From Salegentibacter lacus (GTDB lineage: Bacteria > Bacteroidota > Bacteroidia > Flavobacteriales > Flavobacteriaceae): a stretch of DNA of 64,000 bases. Of this stretch, positions 36,934 through 45,312 are shown in pieces; position 1 is the first letter of the stretch; each line of letters opens with the position of its first letter. The notes below the pieces were generated by a model that did no database searches, was not told the DNA's origin, and worked only from the letters and a program-made list of their open reading frames with translations. A program made the position numbers and the translations under genes. The DNA lies in NCBI RefSeq assembly GCF_020164555.1, contig NZ_JAIQZB010000010.1, forward strand, positions 1 through 64,000, in the 5' to 3' direction.

Positions 36934-37111
36934 ATTTAGTTTTAAGGTTAATTTTTTTCAAATATGTGATCACCTAATTTACAACTAACTGATTTACAAA
37001 ACAATAAGGGTTTGCAGGGGTTTTTAAAATGTTACCTGAGCGATCTTTTGGAAGAATAGTTTTTTAGAAAACTTAAGTGCTTTAAGTAATAATAAGGTGA
37101 AATCGATTATT

Positions 37112-37135
37112 TATTGATCTGAAGCCAGATCAATA
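37112..37135. repeat. 10-bp inverted repeat between the P450 and NTF2-like genes
   Basis: A perfect 10-bp stem (TATTGATCTG / CAGATCAATA) with a 4-base loop (AAGC), about 47 bases after the P450 stop. No T-run follows on either strand, so it is not a standard terminator. It could be an mRNA 3'-end stabiliser or a protein-binding site. The rest of the 248-base gap shows nothing. Confidence 0.5.
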
Positions 37136-37181
37136 TTATGGTAATCAGTAATAAAGTAGATGGTTTTAACAGAATATAAAA

Positions 37182-38516
37182 TCAGGATCTTGTTTGAAAT
37201 TTTAGAATAGCATTTTTTGGTTTGAGTGTAATAAGTGGCTTAATATCGATCTCATCAAAACCAGGAACTATTTTATACCGGCTTACCAATTCGGCGACTG
37301 CAATGATCATCTCGAACATGGCGAAGTTATTACCTATACACTTCCTGGGACCGGCGCCAAAAGGAAAATATTGCGAAGAAAATTTTCTTCCTCCTTCTGC
37401 GAAACGTTCCGGTTTAAAAGCATCGGGATCTTCCCATAGATCAGGGTGACGATGAACCTCATAAATGGAGAACAATAAATTTGAACCAGGTTCGAAATAT
37501 TTTCCTTCGAAATTATCTTCTTCCAGGTTAACCCGGTCTATAAAATATGCCGGCGGATATAATCTCATAGACTCTTCAATCACCTGCTGAGTAATCTGGC
37601 ATTGGGTTACATAGTTCATTAAGTCCAACTCCTGTTCTTTTAAGGTATAAATCTCTTCATAGATCTTTTCCTGCCATTGCGGATTTAGCGCCAGCAATTG
37701 AGCCGTAAAGGTTAGTGAATTGGAAGTAGTCTCGTGACCGGCCGTAAAAAGGATCAGAATCTCATCAATAAGTTGCTCCTCATCCATAAAATTTCCGTCA
37801 TCATACTTTGCTTCCAGCAACATATCCAAAAGATCATCATATTTTTCTTTTGAGTCCCTTCTTTCCTGAACTATCTTTCTTAGAATGTTCCGGGCTTCGG
37901 CAGTAAGTTTAAGATAGCTATCAATCTTCCCGCTTGCTCTAAACCACCAACCCAGATAGGGCTGCCGCAGTTCCTTAACAAGCATTTTCTGGGTCTCTTC
38001 CGTAATATATTGCAGCCTGTTGATCTCATCCTGATTCGCGGCACTACTAAACAAAGATTTTACCACGGTTTGAAAAGCGAGATCATTATAAATAGGAAAA
38101 ATATCCAGTTCTTCATTTACTTTGATCTCTTTATACTCCAGTAATATTGCCTGCTTTATGGAATCAAGCAGATTGGCAAGTTGTTTTTTATGAAATGCCG
38201 GCTGAATTAGCTTTCGTTGTTTTTTCCAGTGCTCCCCTTCTGAGGTAAGCAAACCTTTTCCAACATATTTCACCAGATCCTTAGTTTGGATTTCAGACTT
38301 CACGAAATTCTTCCGATTCTTTTGAAGTACATATTCCACCAATCCCGCATCCCTGGAAAATATCACCGATTTATTAAATCCAATATTTAACCGAAATGTA
38401 TCTCCTTTCTTCTGAAAATTATCATGATGAAAGGGCAGAGGATTTTTTAAGATATTAGCAGAATGCTTTAGAAATTTTATTAAAGATACTTCAGGTATTT
38501 TGCCAGATTCAGTCAT
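37182..38516 (-). CDS. Cytochrome P450
   Basis: A 444-residue soluble cytochrome P450 (CYP102/CYP4-like class by look). The heme-ligand loop FPFGAGPRKCIG has the Cys at residue 393. The oxygen-activating I-helix motif AGHETTSN (about 255-262), the K-helix Glu-x-x-Arg (EESMRLYPPA) and the PERF-type segment (DAFKPERFAEGG) are all present, so it should be catalytically complete. Substrate cannot be predicted; fatty acids or terpenoids are usual for such enzymes. It lies 10 bases after ruvB on the same strand, so it is probably co-transcribed with a DNA repair gene, an odd pairing. No ferredoxin or reductase partner is close by. Confidence 0.92.
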   Translation of the reverse strand: MTESGKIPEVSLIKFLKHSANILKNPLPFHHDNFQKKGDTFRLNIGFNKSVIFSRDAGLVEYVLQKNRKNFVKSEIQTKDLVKYVGKGLLTSEGEHWKKQRKLIQPAFHKKQLANLLDSIKQAILLEYKEIKVNEELDIFPIYNDLAFQTVVKSLFSSAANQDEINRLQYITEETQKMLVKELRQPYLGWWFRASGKIDSYLKLTAEARNILRKIVQERRDSKEKYDDLLDMLLEAKYDDGNFMDEEQLIDEILILFTAGHETTSNSLTFTAQLLALNPQWQEKIYEEIYTLKEQELDLMNYVTQCQITQQVIEESMRLYPPAYFIDRVNLEEDNFEGKYFEPGSNLLFSIYEVHRHPDLWEDPDAFKPERFAEGGRKFSSQYFPFGAGPRKCIGNNFAMFEMIIAVAELVSRYKIVPGFDEIDIKPLITLKPKNAILKFQTRS

Positions 38517-38526
38517 AAATTTTTGT

Positions 38527-39549
38527 TTAAAAAAGTCCGCCCTGAATATCTCCTTTTACCCTGCCCAAATGTTTGTAAGCGGCTTCGGTAACTTCCCTTC
38601 CTCTTGGAGTTCTATAAATGAACCCTTGCTGAATAAGAAAAGGCTCGTACACCTCTTCAATGGTTTCGGCACTTTCGCTTACCGCGGTAGATAAGGTAGT
38701 TAATCCTACCGGGCCACCTTTAAATTTATCAATAATGGTTTCCAGGATCTTATTATCCATTTCATCTAAACCGTGGGCATCTACATTTAATGCTTTAAGT
38801 CCGTATCTAGCGATTTCCATATCGATTTTACCATTTCCTTTAATTTGGGCAAAATCTCTAACCCGGCGCAGTAGAGCATTGGCAATTCGCGGAGTTCCCC
38901 GGCTTCGGCCTGCAATTTCTATAGCAGCATCAATACTAATTGGAACACGAAGAATTTCAGAACTACGTTGTACAATATCTGAAAGCAATTCTGTTGAATA
39001 ATACTGTAAGCGGCTGGAAATACCAAAACGTGCCCGCATAGGCGCTGTTAACAAACCTGAACGCGTTGTAGCACCAATAAGTGTGAACGGATTTAAATTG
39101 ATTTGAACTGTTCTTGCATTTGGCCCAGATTCAATCATAATATCTATACGATAATCTTCCATTGCCGAATAGAGGTATTCTTCAACAACAGGACTTAACC
39201 TATGAATTTCATCGATAAAAAGGATATCCCTTTCTTCGAGATTAGTAAGTAAACCGGCGAGATCTCCCGGTTTATCCAATACGGGACCTGAAGTAACTTT
39301 TATACCTACTTCCAATTCATTAGCGAGAATATGTGCCAGGGTAGTTTTCCCTAATCCGGGAGGGCCGTGAAATAGTGTATGGTCTAAAGCTTCACCACGT
39401 TGATTGGCGGCTTCAACAAATACCTTAAGATTATCCAGAACCTGATCCTGGCCGGCAAAATCATCAAAACTTAAGGGGCGCAATGCCCTTTCGATATCAA
39501 ATTCTTCAGGAGTGAAATTTTCTCCACTGGGATCCAGGTTTTCATTCAT
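38527..39549 (-). CDS. ruvB: Holliday junction branch migration DNA helicase RuvB
   Basis: A 340-residue AAA+ motor of the RuvAB complex. The motifs are Walker [10 protein letters not shown] at residues 62-70, Walker [13 protein letters not shown], sensor 1 and arginine-finger region [21 protein letters not shown], and the C-terminal winged helix with TPRGREVT. It drives branch migration together with RuvA (31641-32222). It is the first gene of a transcript that continues into the P450 gene, with a good promoter upstream. Confidence 0.96.
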   Translation of the reverse strand: MNENLDPSGENFTPEEFDIERALRPLSFDDFAGQDQVLDNLKVFVEAANQRGEALDHTLFHGPPGLGKTTLAHILANELEVGIKVTSGPVLDKPGDLAGLLTNLEERDILFIDEIHRLSPVVEEYLYSAMEDYRIDIMIESGPNARTVQINLNPFTLIGATTRSGLLTAPMRARFGISSRLQYYSTELLSDIVQRSSEILRVPISIDAAIEIAGRSRGTPRIANALLRRVRDFAQIKGNGKIDMEIARYGLKALNVDAHGLDEMDNKILETIIDKFKGGPVGLTTLSTAVSESAETIEEVYEPFLIQQGFIYRTPRGREVTEAAYKHLGRVKGDIQGGLF

Positions 39550-39581
39550 AAATCAACAAGATTAAAGACGTGCTTGATTAA

Positions 39582-39610
39582 CAAAGATAAGTAAAATAGC
39601 GTGGGCCAAA
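39582..39610 (-). promoter_or_regulatory. Bacteroidota-type promoter for ruvB
   Basis: On the minus strand TTTG, 17 bases, then TATCTTTG. All fixed bases match, with spacing slightly shorter than the 19-base optimum. Confidence 0.58.
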
Positions 39611-39668
39611 TTTAAAAGAACATAAGTTATAAATTCAATTAGCAAGCATTTCAAAATATACTAAAAGC

Positions 39669-39700
39669 AAAAAACCTCTCCGTTTCTGAAGAGGTTTTTT
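39669..39700 (-). terminator. Intrinsic terminator ending the ACIII-oxidase operon
   Basis: An 11-bp stem (AAAAAACCTCT / AGAGGTTTTTT) with a 10-base loop, whose T-run continues as TTTTTTGCTTTT on the minus strand, 21 bases after the subunit I stop. Confidence 0.82.
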
Positions 39701-39720
39701 ATAATATCTTTTAATCAATT

Positions 39721-41547
39721 CTAATGATTCAATTCTTCTTCGTGATCCTGAAGCGGAACATTCTGCGGAACAAAGTCCTGACCAGGAATGACATAATCGG
39801 TTCCTTCAAGGTTCATCTTACTATAGTCGTAAGACCAACGATAAACTGAAGGAATCGCACCAGGCCAGTTTCCGTGAAGGTGTTCTACCGGAGTTGTCCA
39901 TTCTAAGGTAGTTGCATTCCAAGGGTTCTGTGTAGCTTTTTGTCCGGAGAAAATAGAGCTAAAGAAATTATATAGGAAAACTACCTGTACACCAGCCGTT
40001 ATAAGGGCAAAAATGGTGATAATCACGTTAACATCGGCAAGGTCATCAAAGTATGGGAATGCCGTGTTTGTATAATAACGTCTTGGCAAACCTGCTAAAC
40101 CAATAAAGTGCATTGGGAAGAATACCCCGTAAGCACCAACTGCTGTTATCCAGAAGTGAACATAACCAAGGTTCTTGTTCATCATTCTACCAAACATTTT
40201 CGGGAACCAGTGATAAACACCGGCCAAAAGTCCGTAGATCGCAGAGATACCCATTACCAGGTGGAAGTGAGCAATTACGAAATAAGTATCGTGAACGTTA
40301 ATATCTAATGTTGAATCTCCAAGGATAATTCCTGTTAAACCACCGGTAATGAATGTTGATACAAAACCAATAGAGAACAGCATCGCAGGGTTCATTTGCA
40401 GGTTACCTTTCCAGAGCGTTGTAATCCAGTTAAAGGCTTTTACTGCAGAAGGAATTGCAATTAATAATGTTGTAAATGTAAATACTGAACCAAGGAATGG
40501 ATTCATCCCTGAAACGAACATATGGTGACCCCATACGATTGTTGACAGAAATGCAATTGCCAGAATTGACGCAACCATCGCACGGTAACCAAAGATTGGT
40601 TTACGTGAATTTGTTGCTAAAACTTCTGAAACAATACCCATTGCAGGTAGAATTACAATATAAACTTCCGGGTGACCAAGGAACCAGAATAAGTGTTCAA
40701 ATAAAACCGGAGAACCTCCCTGGTGACTTAATACTTCTCCTTGCAGATAAATATCACTTAGGAAGAAAGAAGTACCAAAACTTCTATCCATAATAAGTAG
40801 AAGCGCAGCCGATAATAGTACCGGGAACGAAACCACACCAATAATAGCAGTAACAAAAAACGCCCATATTGTAAGTGGAAGTCTCATCATAGACATTCCC
40901 TTAGTTCTAAGGTTAAGAACGGTAACTATATAGTTAAGTGATCCTAAAAGTGACGAAGCAATAAAGATTGCCATGGAAATTAACCAAAGCGTCATCCCCA
41001 TTCCTGAACCTCCAATAGCCTGAGGCAGGGCACTAAGCGGAGGATATATCGTCCAACCGGCAGATGCAGGACCAGACTCAATAAACAATGAGCTAAGCAT
41101 AATCATACAAGAGATGAAGAACAACCAGTATGACAGCATGTTCATAAAACCGGAGGCCATATCCCGAGCTCCAATTTGAAGGGGAATTAGCAGGTTACTA
41201 AACGTACCACTTAAACCGGCAGTTAATACAAAGAATACCATGATGGTACCGTGGATGGTTACCAAAGCCAGGTAAATAGACGGCGTCATAACTCCGTCTG
41301 GAGCCCATTTATCTCCCAGTAGCCATTCGAAAAGCATAAAGGATTCTTCTGGCCAGGCTAACTGCATACGGAAAAGCACGGACATCATAATCCCTACAAT
41401 TCCCATTAAAATACCTGTTATAAGATATTGCTTGGCAATCATCTTATGGTCTGTACTAAATATATATTTAGTAATAAAAGTTTGTTTATGATGATGTCCG
41501 TGATCGTCGTGGTGATCTTGAGCCGGTGCTGTTGCTATTGCTGACAT
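39721..41547 (-). CDS. ctaD: Cytochrome c oxidase subunit I (aa3 type, A1 family)
   Basis: A 608-residue catalytic subunit with about 12-13 membrane helices. The heme a ligand region is TIHGTIMVFF (His99). The CuB His and cross-linking Tyr are in GHPEVY (291-296), whose Glu in the x-Gly-His-Pro-Glu-Val pattern marks the A1 proton-pumping family. CuB His-His341-342 (WGHHMF) and heme a3/a ligands in HDTYFVIAHFHLVMG are present. The His-rich N-terminus (about residues 11-21) is unusual but common in this clade. Last gene of the ACIII-oxidase operon; subunits III and IV lie separately at 17.6-19.6 kb. Confidence 0.96.
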   Translation of the reverse strand: MSAIATAPAQDHHDDHGHHHKQTFITKYIFSTDHKMIAKQYLITGILMGIVGIMMSVLFRMQLAWPEESFMLFEWLLGDKWAPDGVMTPSIYLALVTIHGTIMVFFVLTAGLSGTFSNLLIPLQIGARDMASGFMNMLSYWLFFISCMIMLSSLFIESGPASAGWTIYPPLSALPQAIGGSGMGMTLWLISMAIFIASSLLGSLNYIVTVLNLRTKGMSMMRLPLTIWAFFVTAIIGVVSFPVLLSAALLLIMDRSFGTSFFLSDIYLQGEVLSHQGGSPVLFEHLFWFLGHPEVYIVILPAMGIVSEVLATNSRKPIFGYRAMVASILAIAFLSTIVWGHHMFVSGMNPFLGSVFTFTTLLIAIPSAVKAFNWITTLWKGNLQMNPAMLFSIGFVSTFITGGLTGIILGDSTLDINVHDTYFVIAHFHLVMGISAIYGLLAGVYHWFPKMFGRMMNKNLGYVHFWITAVGAYGVFFPMHFIGLAGLPRRYYTNTAFPYFDDLADVNVIITIFALITAGVQVVFLYNFFSSIFSGQKATQNPWNATTLEWTTPVEHLHGNWPGAIPSVYRWSYDYSKMNLEGTDYVIPGQDFVPQNVPLQDHEEELNH

Positions 41548-41576
41548 ATCTTAATTATCTTCTTTTTAGTTCTGTA

Positions 41577-42644
41577 TTATTCTACTGATTCCATAGTTGA
41601 TTCAAACGTATCCTGTTCACTCAACCATTCATTGTAATCTTCCTCGCTTTCAACAACAATCTTCATCTGCATATTGTAGTGCGCGTCACCACAAATTTTG
41701 TTACAAAGCAGGAAGTAATCAAACTCGTAGGAATCTAATGGTGCTTCTCCTTCAGCCATTAAAGCCTCGCTATTATCTTTTCTAATTTCGTTAATGGTTC
41801 TCACTTTATCTACCATATATTCTGAAGTTCTCATTTCTTCAGTAGTAATATCTGGAGTAAAAGCAAATTGGGTAACCATACCAGGTACTACGTTCATTTG
41901 CGCCCTAAAGTGTGGGAAATAAGCAGAGTGAAGCACATCCTGTGATCTAAATTTAAACAATACTTCCTTTCCTACAGGAAGGTGAAGCTCTGTTGTAATT
42001 TTGTCGTCATCTGCATAAGGATCATTTACATTAAGCCCTACCGTGTTTATACCTTCTATGAATCTAACATTAGCTTCACCAAGGGTATTATCTTCACCGG
42101 CATATCTTGCCTGCCAGCTAAACTGCTTAGCGTAGAGTTCAATAACAATAGGATCGTTATCTTCACTAATATTCATAATATCACTCCAGGTAAATAATCC
42201 ATAAATAATTAAACCTGCAAGGGTAATTACCGGAATAATTGTCCAGATAAATTCAAGTTTATCATTATCGGCAAAGAAAAGTGCTCTGTTCCCCTTTTTT
42301 CCCTGATATTTATAGGCAAACCAGTGTAGTAATGCTTGTGTAATTACCTGCACTACCATTATGAGTCCGATAGAAATGAACATTAAGGTGTCTACTTGAT
42401 TACCATGTTCTGACGCAGCTTCTGGAAGGTATAATTTACTCCATTGCCAAAAGCTATAAGCCATACCAACATAGAGAAAGATCATAAACCAAAGCATTAG
42501 CTTGGCTTGTTGTCTATTATCATTATCGTTAGCTATTTCAGAACTATCGGCCTCAGGACCTTGAGACAGCTGAAAAATCTTAGACATTTGCCAACCGGTA
42601 ACGGCCAAAAGGGCTAATACTATTATTACTAAAAATACGGTCAT
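41577..42644 (-). CDS. ctaC: Cytochrome c oxidase subunit II
   Basis: A 355-residue subunit with the binuclear CuA site complete: first His in HSAYFPHF, then Cys314, Cys318, His322 and Met325 in CNKICGDAHYNM. It has about four hydrophobic segments before the periplasmic cupredoxin domain (helices near residues 3-20, 50-70, 84-108 and 130-150), two more than textbook subunit II. There is no fused cytochrome c domain, so electrons must come from ActA/ActE or a soluble carrier. It lies between actF and subunit I, 29-35 bases from each. Confidence 0.95.
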   Translation of the reverse strand: MTVFLVIIVLALLAVTGWQMSKIFQLSQGPEADSSEIANDNDNRQQAKLMLWFMIFLYVGMAYSFWQWSKLYLPEAASEHGNQVDTLMFISIGLIMVVQVITQALLHWFAYKYQGKKGNRALFFADNDKLEFIWTIIPVITLAGLIIYGLFTWSDIMNISEDNDPIVIELYAKQFSWQARYAGEDNTLGEANVRFIEGINTVGLNVNDPYADDDKITTELHLPVGKEVLFKFRSQDVLHSAYFPHFRAQMNVVPGMVTQFAFTPDITTEEMRTSEYMVDKVRTINEIRKDNSEALMAEGEAPLDSYEFDYFLLCNKICGDAHYNMQMKIVVESEEDYNEWLSEQDTFESTMESVE

Positions 42645-42679
42645 TTTATAAGTTCTTCTTTAAACAATCAAATCTTTTA

Positions 42680-44053
42680 TTAATAGTGGAAATGTTCACT
42701 TTCCTTTATAAATGGGTTGCGTTTAGCAAGTAACGGAGCTTTAGTTAGCGCATTAAAGACCACAAAAGTAAACAATCCTCCAAAGAAAAGTACTGCACTT
42801 ATCTCAGGAATTCCAATAAACCATGATTCTCCTACTGTTGCCGGCATCACCATAGTAAAGACATCTAAATAATGCCCTATAAGTATAACGATACCTGTCA
42901 TTACCACAAACCAATTTATTCTCTTATAATCACTATTCATTAATACCAATAGTGGGAATACAAAGTTTAATACTACCATACCAAAGAATGGCAAACTATA
43001 ATTCTCAATTCTACTAATAAAGTAAACTACTTCCTCAGGAATATTGGAGTACCAAATAAGCATAAATTGTGAGAACCATAAGTAAGTCCAGAAAATACTT
43101 ATACCGAACATAAACTTGGCTAAATCATGTATATGACTATTATTAACAAATGGTAAATAACCTCTTGATTTTAAATAAATACTCACCAAAGCAATAACAG
43201 TAATTCCTGAAACGAACATACTAGAGAATACATACCACCCAAATAAAGTACTAAACCAGTGTGGATCTAAACTCATAATCCAGTCCCAGCTCATTATAGA
43301 TTCTGAAATAAGGAAGAATACTAAAAATCCTGCTGCCAGTTTAAAGTTCTTTTTAAAGTAATAGTTATCCGTAGCTTCATCAAGTCTTCTTGAATTTCTT
43401 ACTAAGAAATGTCTAAATAAGAACCAACCGGCTAAAAATATAGCTGCTCTTATTAAGAAGAAAGGTACATTCAAATAAGCTGTTTTCTTCTGAATAATTT
43501 CGTCGTGGGCTACAACTTCAGGGTCCATCCAAACAAATAGATGGTTCATATGAAGGCCTGAAAGCGCTAAAAGTACAAACATAATGATACCACCCGGGAC
43601 AATGTAGGCTGAAATAGCTTCCATCACCCTAAATAAAACCGGAGACCAACCTGCTTGTGAAGCATATTGCAAAGCATAGAACGCTAAAACCCCCAGAGAG
43701 ATCATAAAGAAAAAGAATGCCGCCACATAGACTGCTGCCCAGGGCTTATTTTGTAATTGATGCAATGTATGTTCAAGATGCTCAGTGTCATGCGCTCCAG
43801 CTTCAGCACCGTGATCTTCTTCTGCGTTTCTACTGGGTTCATCATCTAATAACAGGCTGTGTTCTGCTTCAGCAAAGGTTGTTTCACCTTCCTCTGAATG
43901 CGAAGTTTCCCCGTGATGCTCCTCTGCAGCCATCATTTCCCTAACATCATCCAAATTTGATGGCGCCTGTAAAAACCCAATTACGAGCCCAATGGCACCA
44001 ACAATCATAAAAATAATTGCTGTTAATTTTAATTTACTGGATAGCGTATACAT
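42680..44053 (-). CDS. actF: Alternative complex III subunit ActF (NrfD/PsrC-like, quinol:cytochrome c oxidoreductase)
   Basis: A 457-residue inner-membrane protein with about ten helices, homologous to the polysulfide reductase NrfD/PsrC membrane subunit. It also has an acidic, His-rich loop (about residues 35-95) between the first and second helices. It acts with ActC in the membrane arm of alternative complex III. I start it at ATG 44051-44053 (MYTLSSKLKL), the usual N-terminus, which leaves a 25-base gap after actE. An upstream ATG would add 17 basic residues and overlap actE by 26 bases. The gene is followed by the oxidase subunits. Confidence 0.9.
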   Translation of the reverse strand: MYTLSSKLKLTAIIFMIVGAIGLVIGFLQAPSNLDDVREMMAAEEHHGETSHSEEGETTFAEAEHSLLLDDEPSRNAEEDHGAEAGAHDTEHLEHTLHQLQNKPWAAVYVAAFFFFMISLGVLAFYALQYASQAGWSPVLFRVMEAISAYIVPGGIIMFVLLALSGLHMNHLFVWMDPEVVAHDEIIQKKTAYLNVPFFLIRAAIFLAGWFLFRHFLVRNSRRLDEATDNYYFKKNFKLAAGFLVFFLISESIMSWDWIMSLDPHWFSTLFGWYVFSSMFVSGITVIALVSIYLKSRGYLPFVNNSHIHDLAKFMFGISIFWTYLWFSQFMLIWYSNIPEEVVYFISRIENYSLPFFGMVVLNFVFPLLVLMNSDYKRINWFVVMTGIVILIGHYLDVFTMVMPATVGESWFIGIPEISAVLFFGGLFTFVVFNALTKAPLLAKRNPFIKESEHFHY

Positions 44054-44078
44054 ATTTATAGATCTAAATGCTTTATTC

Positions 44079-44774
44079 TTAATTATTGTTTTCTTCCTCG
44101 TCATCAGTCATAGCTCCACCTTCTCCCTGCACTTCTTCAGCATTTTCCTGAGCTCTTTGAACTTCTACTGGGTTAGCTTCAGCAATAGAAGGGTTTTCAT
44201 AAGGAATTTCTTCGCCTCCTTCAAGCTGATTTTTAAGATACATCACGTAATGGGTGATTTGCCAACGTTCTTCTTCATTGGTTTGTGAAGCATAAGAACC
44301 CATAGAGTTTAATCCGTAATAAATCACGTGGTAAACACTTCCCTCAGTAATAGCACGCCCGGCATCATCGTAAGAAGGAACTCCTAGTATTTTTTCCCTT
44401 TCGGCAAGAATTCCCTGACCATCTCCATTGTCTCCGTGACAAACGGCACAGTAAATAGTATACAGTTGTTTTCCTTCGTTTAGGTTTTCTTCTGTATATG
44501 GCAATAGATTATTAAGATTGGCTTTAGCATTTGCCAACCCATCAGGTGTATTTTCGTAATCATAAGGCATCCATCCTCTTGGGATAGAACCCTCTACAGG
44601 AAGTTTAGCCTCCTGTCCGTTTTCAAAAATATCATATTCACCATAGGTTTCATAACCTATAGGCTCATACATATCTGGCATGTACTGGTAATTAGGTGAG
44701 TCACTATCTGCACAAGATATTACAACGCCCCCAACCAGGAACAATATTATCGCTTTATAGAACAAATTTCTCAT
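44079..44774 (-). CDS. actE: Alternative complex III subunit ActE, monoheme cytochrome c lipoprotein
   Basis: A 231-residue exported lipoprotein: signal segment with lipobox VVIS-Cys21. A single class I cytochrome c domain follows, with Cys109-Ala-Val-Cys112-His113 and a likely distal Met in GLNSMGSYAS (about residue 158). The C-terminal 40 residues are acidic and probably disordered. In the F. johnsoniae complex ActE carries the heme at the electron exit side. It is spaced 5 bases from actD. Confidence 0.92.
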   Translation of the reverse strand: MRNLFYKAIILFLVGGVVISCADSDSPNYQYMPDMYEPIGYETYGEYDIFENGQEAKLPVEGSIPRGWMPYDYENTPDGLANAKANLNNLLPYTEENLNEGKQLYTIYCAVCHGDNGDGQGILAEREKILGVPSYDDAGRAITEGSVYHVIYYGLNSMGSYASQTNEEERWQITHYVMYLKNQLEGGEEIPYENPSIAEANPVEVQRAQENAEEVQGEGGAMTDDEEENNN

Positions 44775-44779
44775 TCTGG

Positions 44780-45307
44780 CTATTTATTATCTATTAATTT
44801 AATTTCAGCGGCACCGGTATCGTAAAGGAATTTAGTTAATTCATCTACATTATGATTTGCAGCGTCTACTTCCATTAAGAACATATCATCGGTTGTTCTA
44901 ACATCAGGATTTTCAGCTTCTTTGAATGGCCATAGTCTACTTCTCATATAAAAAGTAATTACCATAAGGTGAGCCGCAAAAAACACGGTGAGCTCAAACA
45001 TAATTGGTACAAAGGCCGGCATATTTTGAATAAAACTAAAGCTTGGCTTACCGCCTATATCCTGAGGCCAGTCTTCGATCATAATAAAATTCATCATTGC
45101 AATCGAAACTGCAAATCCAACAACACCATAAAGAAAAGAAGTGATTGCCAAACGCGTAGGCTCTAATCCCATTGCTTTATCTAAACCGTGAACAGGCATT
45201 GGGGTATAAATTTCACCAATATGATAACGGGCTTCTCTTACCTGCTTTACGGCTTGTAAAAGCAGATCGTCATCATTGTAAATAGCGTGTATAACTTTTG
45301 ATGCCAT
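44780..45307 (-). CDS. actD: Alternative complex III subunit ActD (DUF3341)
   Basis: A 175-residue protein of family DUF3341. A soluble N-terminal part (VIHAIYNDDDLLLQAVKQVREARYHIGEIYTPMPVHGLD) precedes two transmembrane helices (about residues 57-77 and 100-122) and a cytoplasmic C-terminus. It is a structural subunit with no cofactor. The spacing of 5 bases on each side indicates tight coupling with actC and actE. Confidence 0.92.
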   Translation of the reverse strand: MASKVIHAIYNDDDLLLQAVKQVREARYHIGEIYTPMPVHGLDKAMGLEPTRLAITSFLYGVVGFAVSIAMMNFIMIEDWPQDIGGKPSFSFIQNMPAFVPIMFELTVFFAAHLMVITFYMRSRLWPFKEAENPDVRTTDDMFLMEVDAANHNVDELTKFLYDTGAAEIKLIDNK

Positions 45308-45312
45308 CTTAA

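Noticed and set aside
44102-44104. Upstream ATG as start of actF
   Set aside because: It gives a basic 17-residue extension overlapping actE; the ATG at 44051-44053 gives the usual start MYTLSSKLKL.
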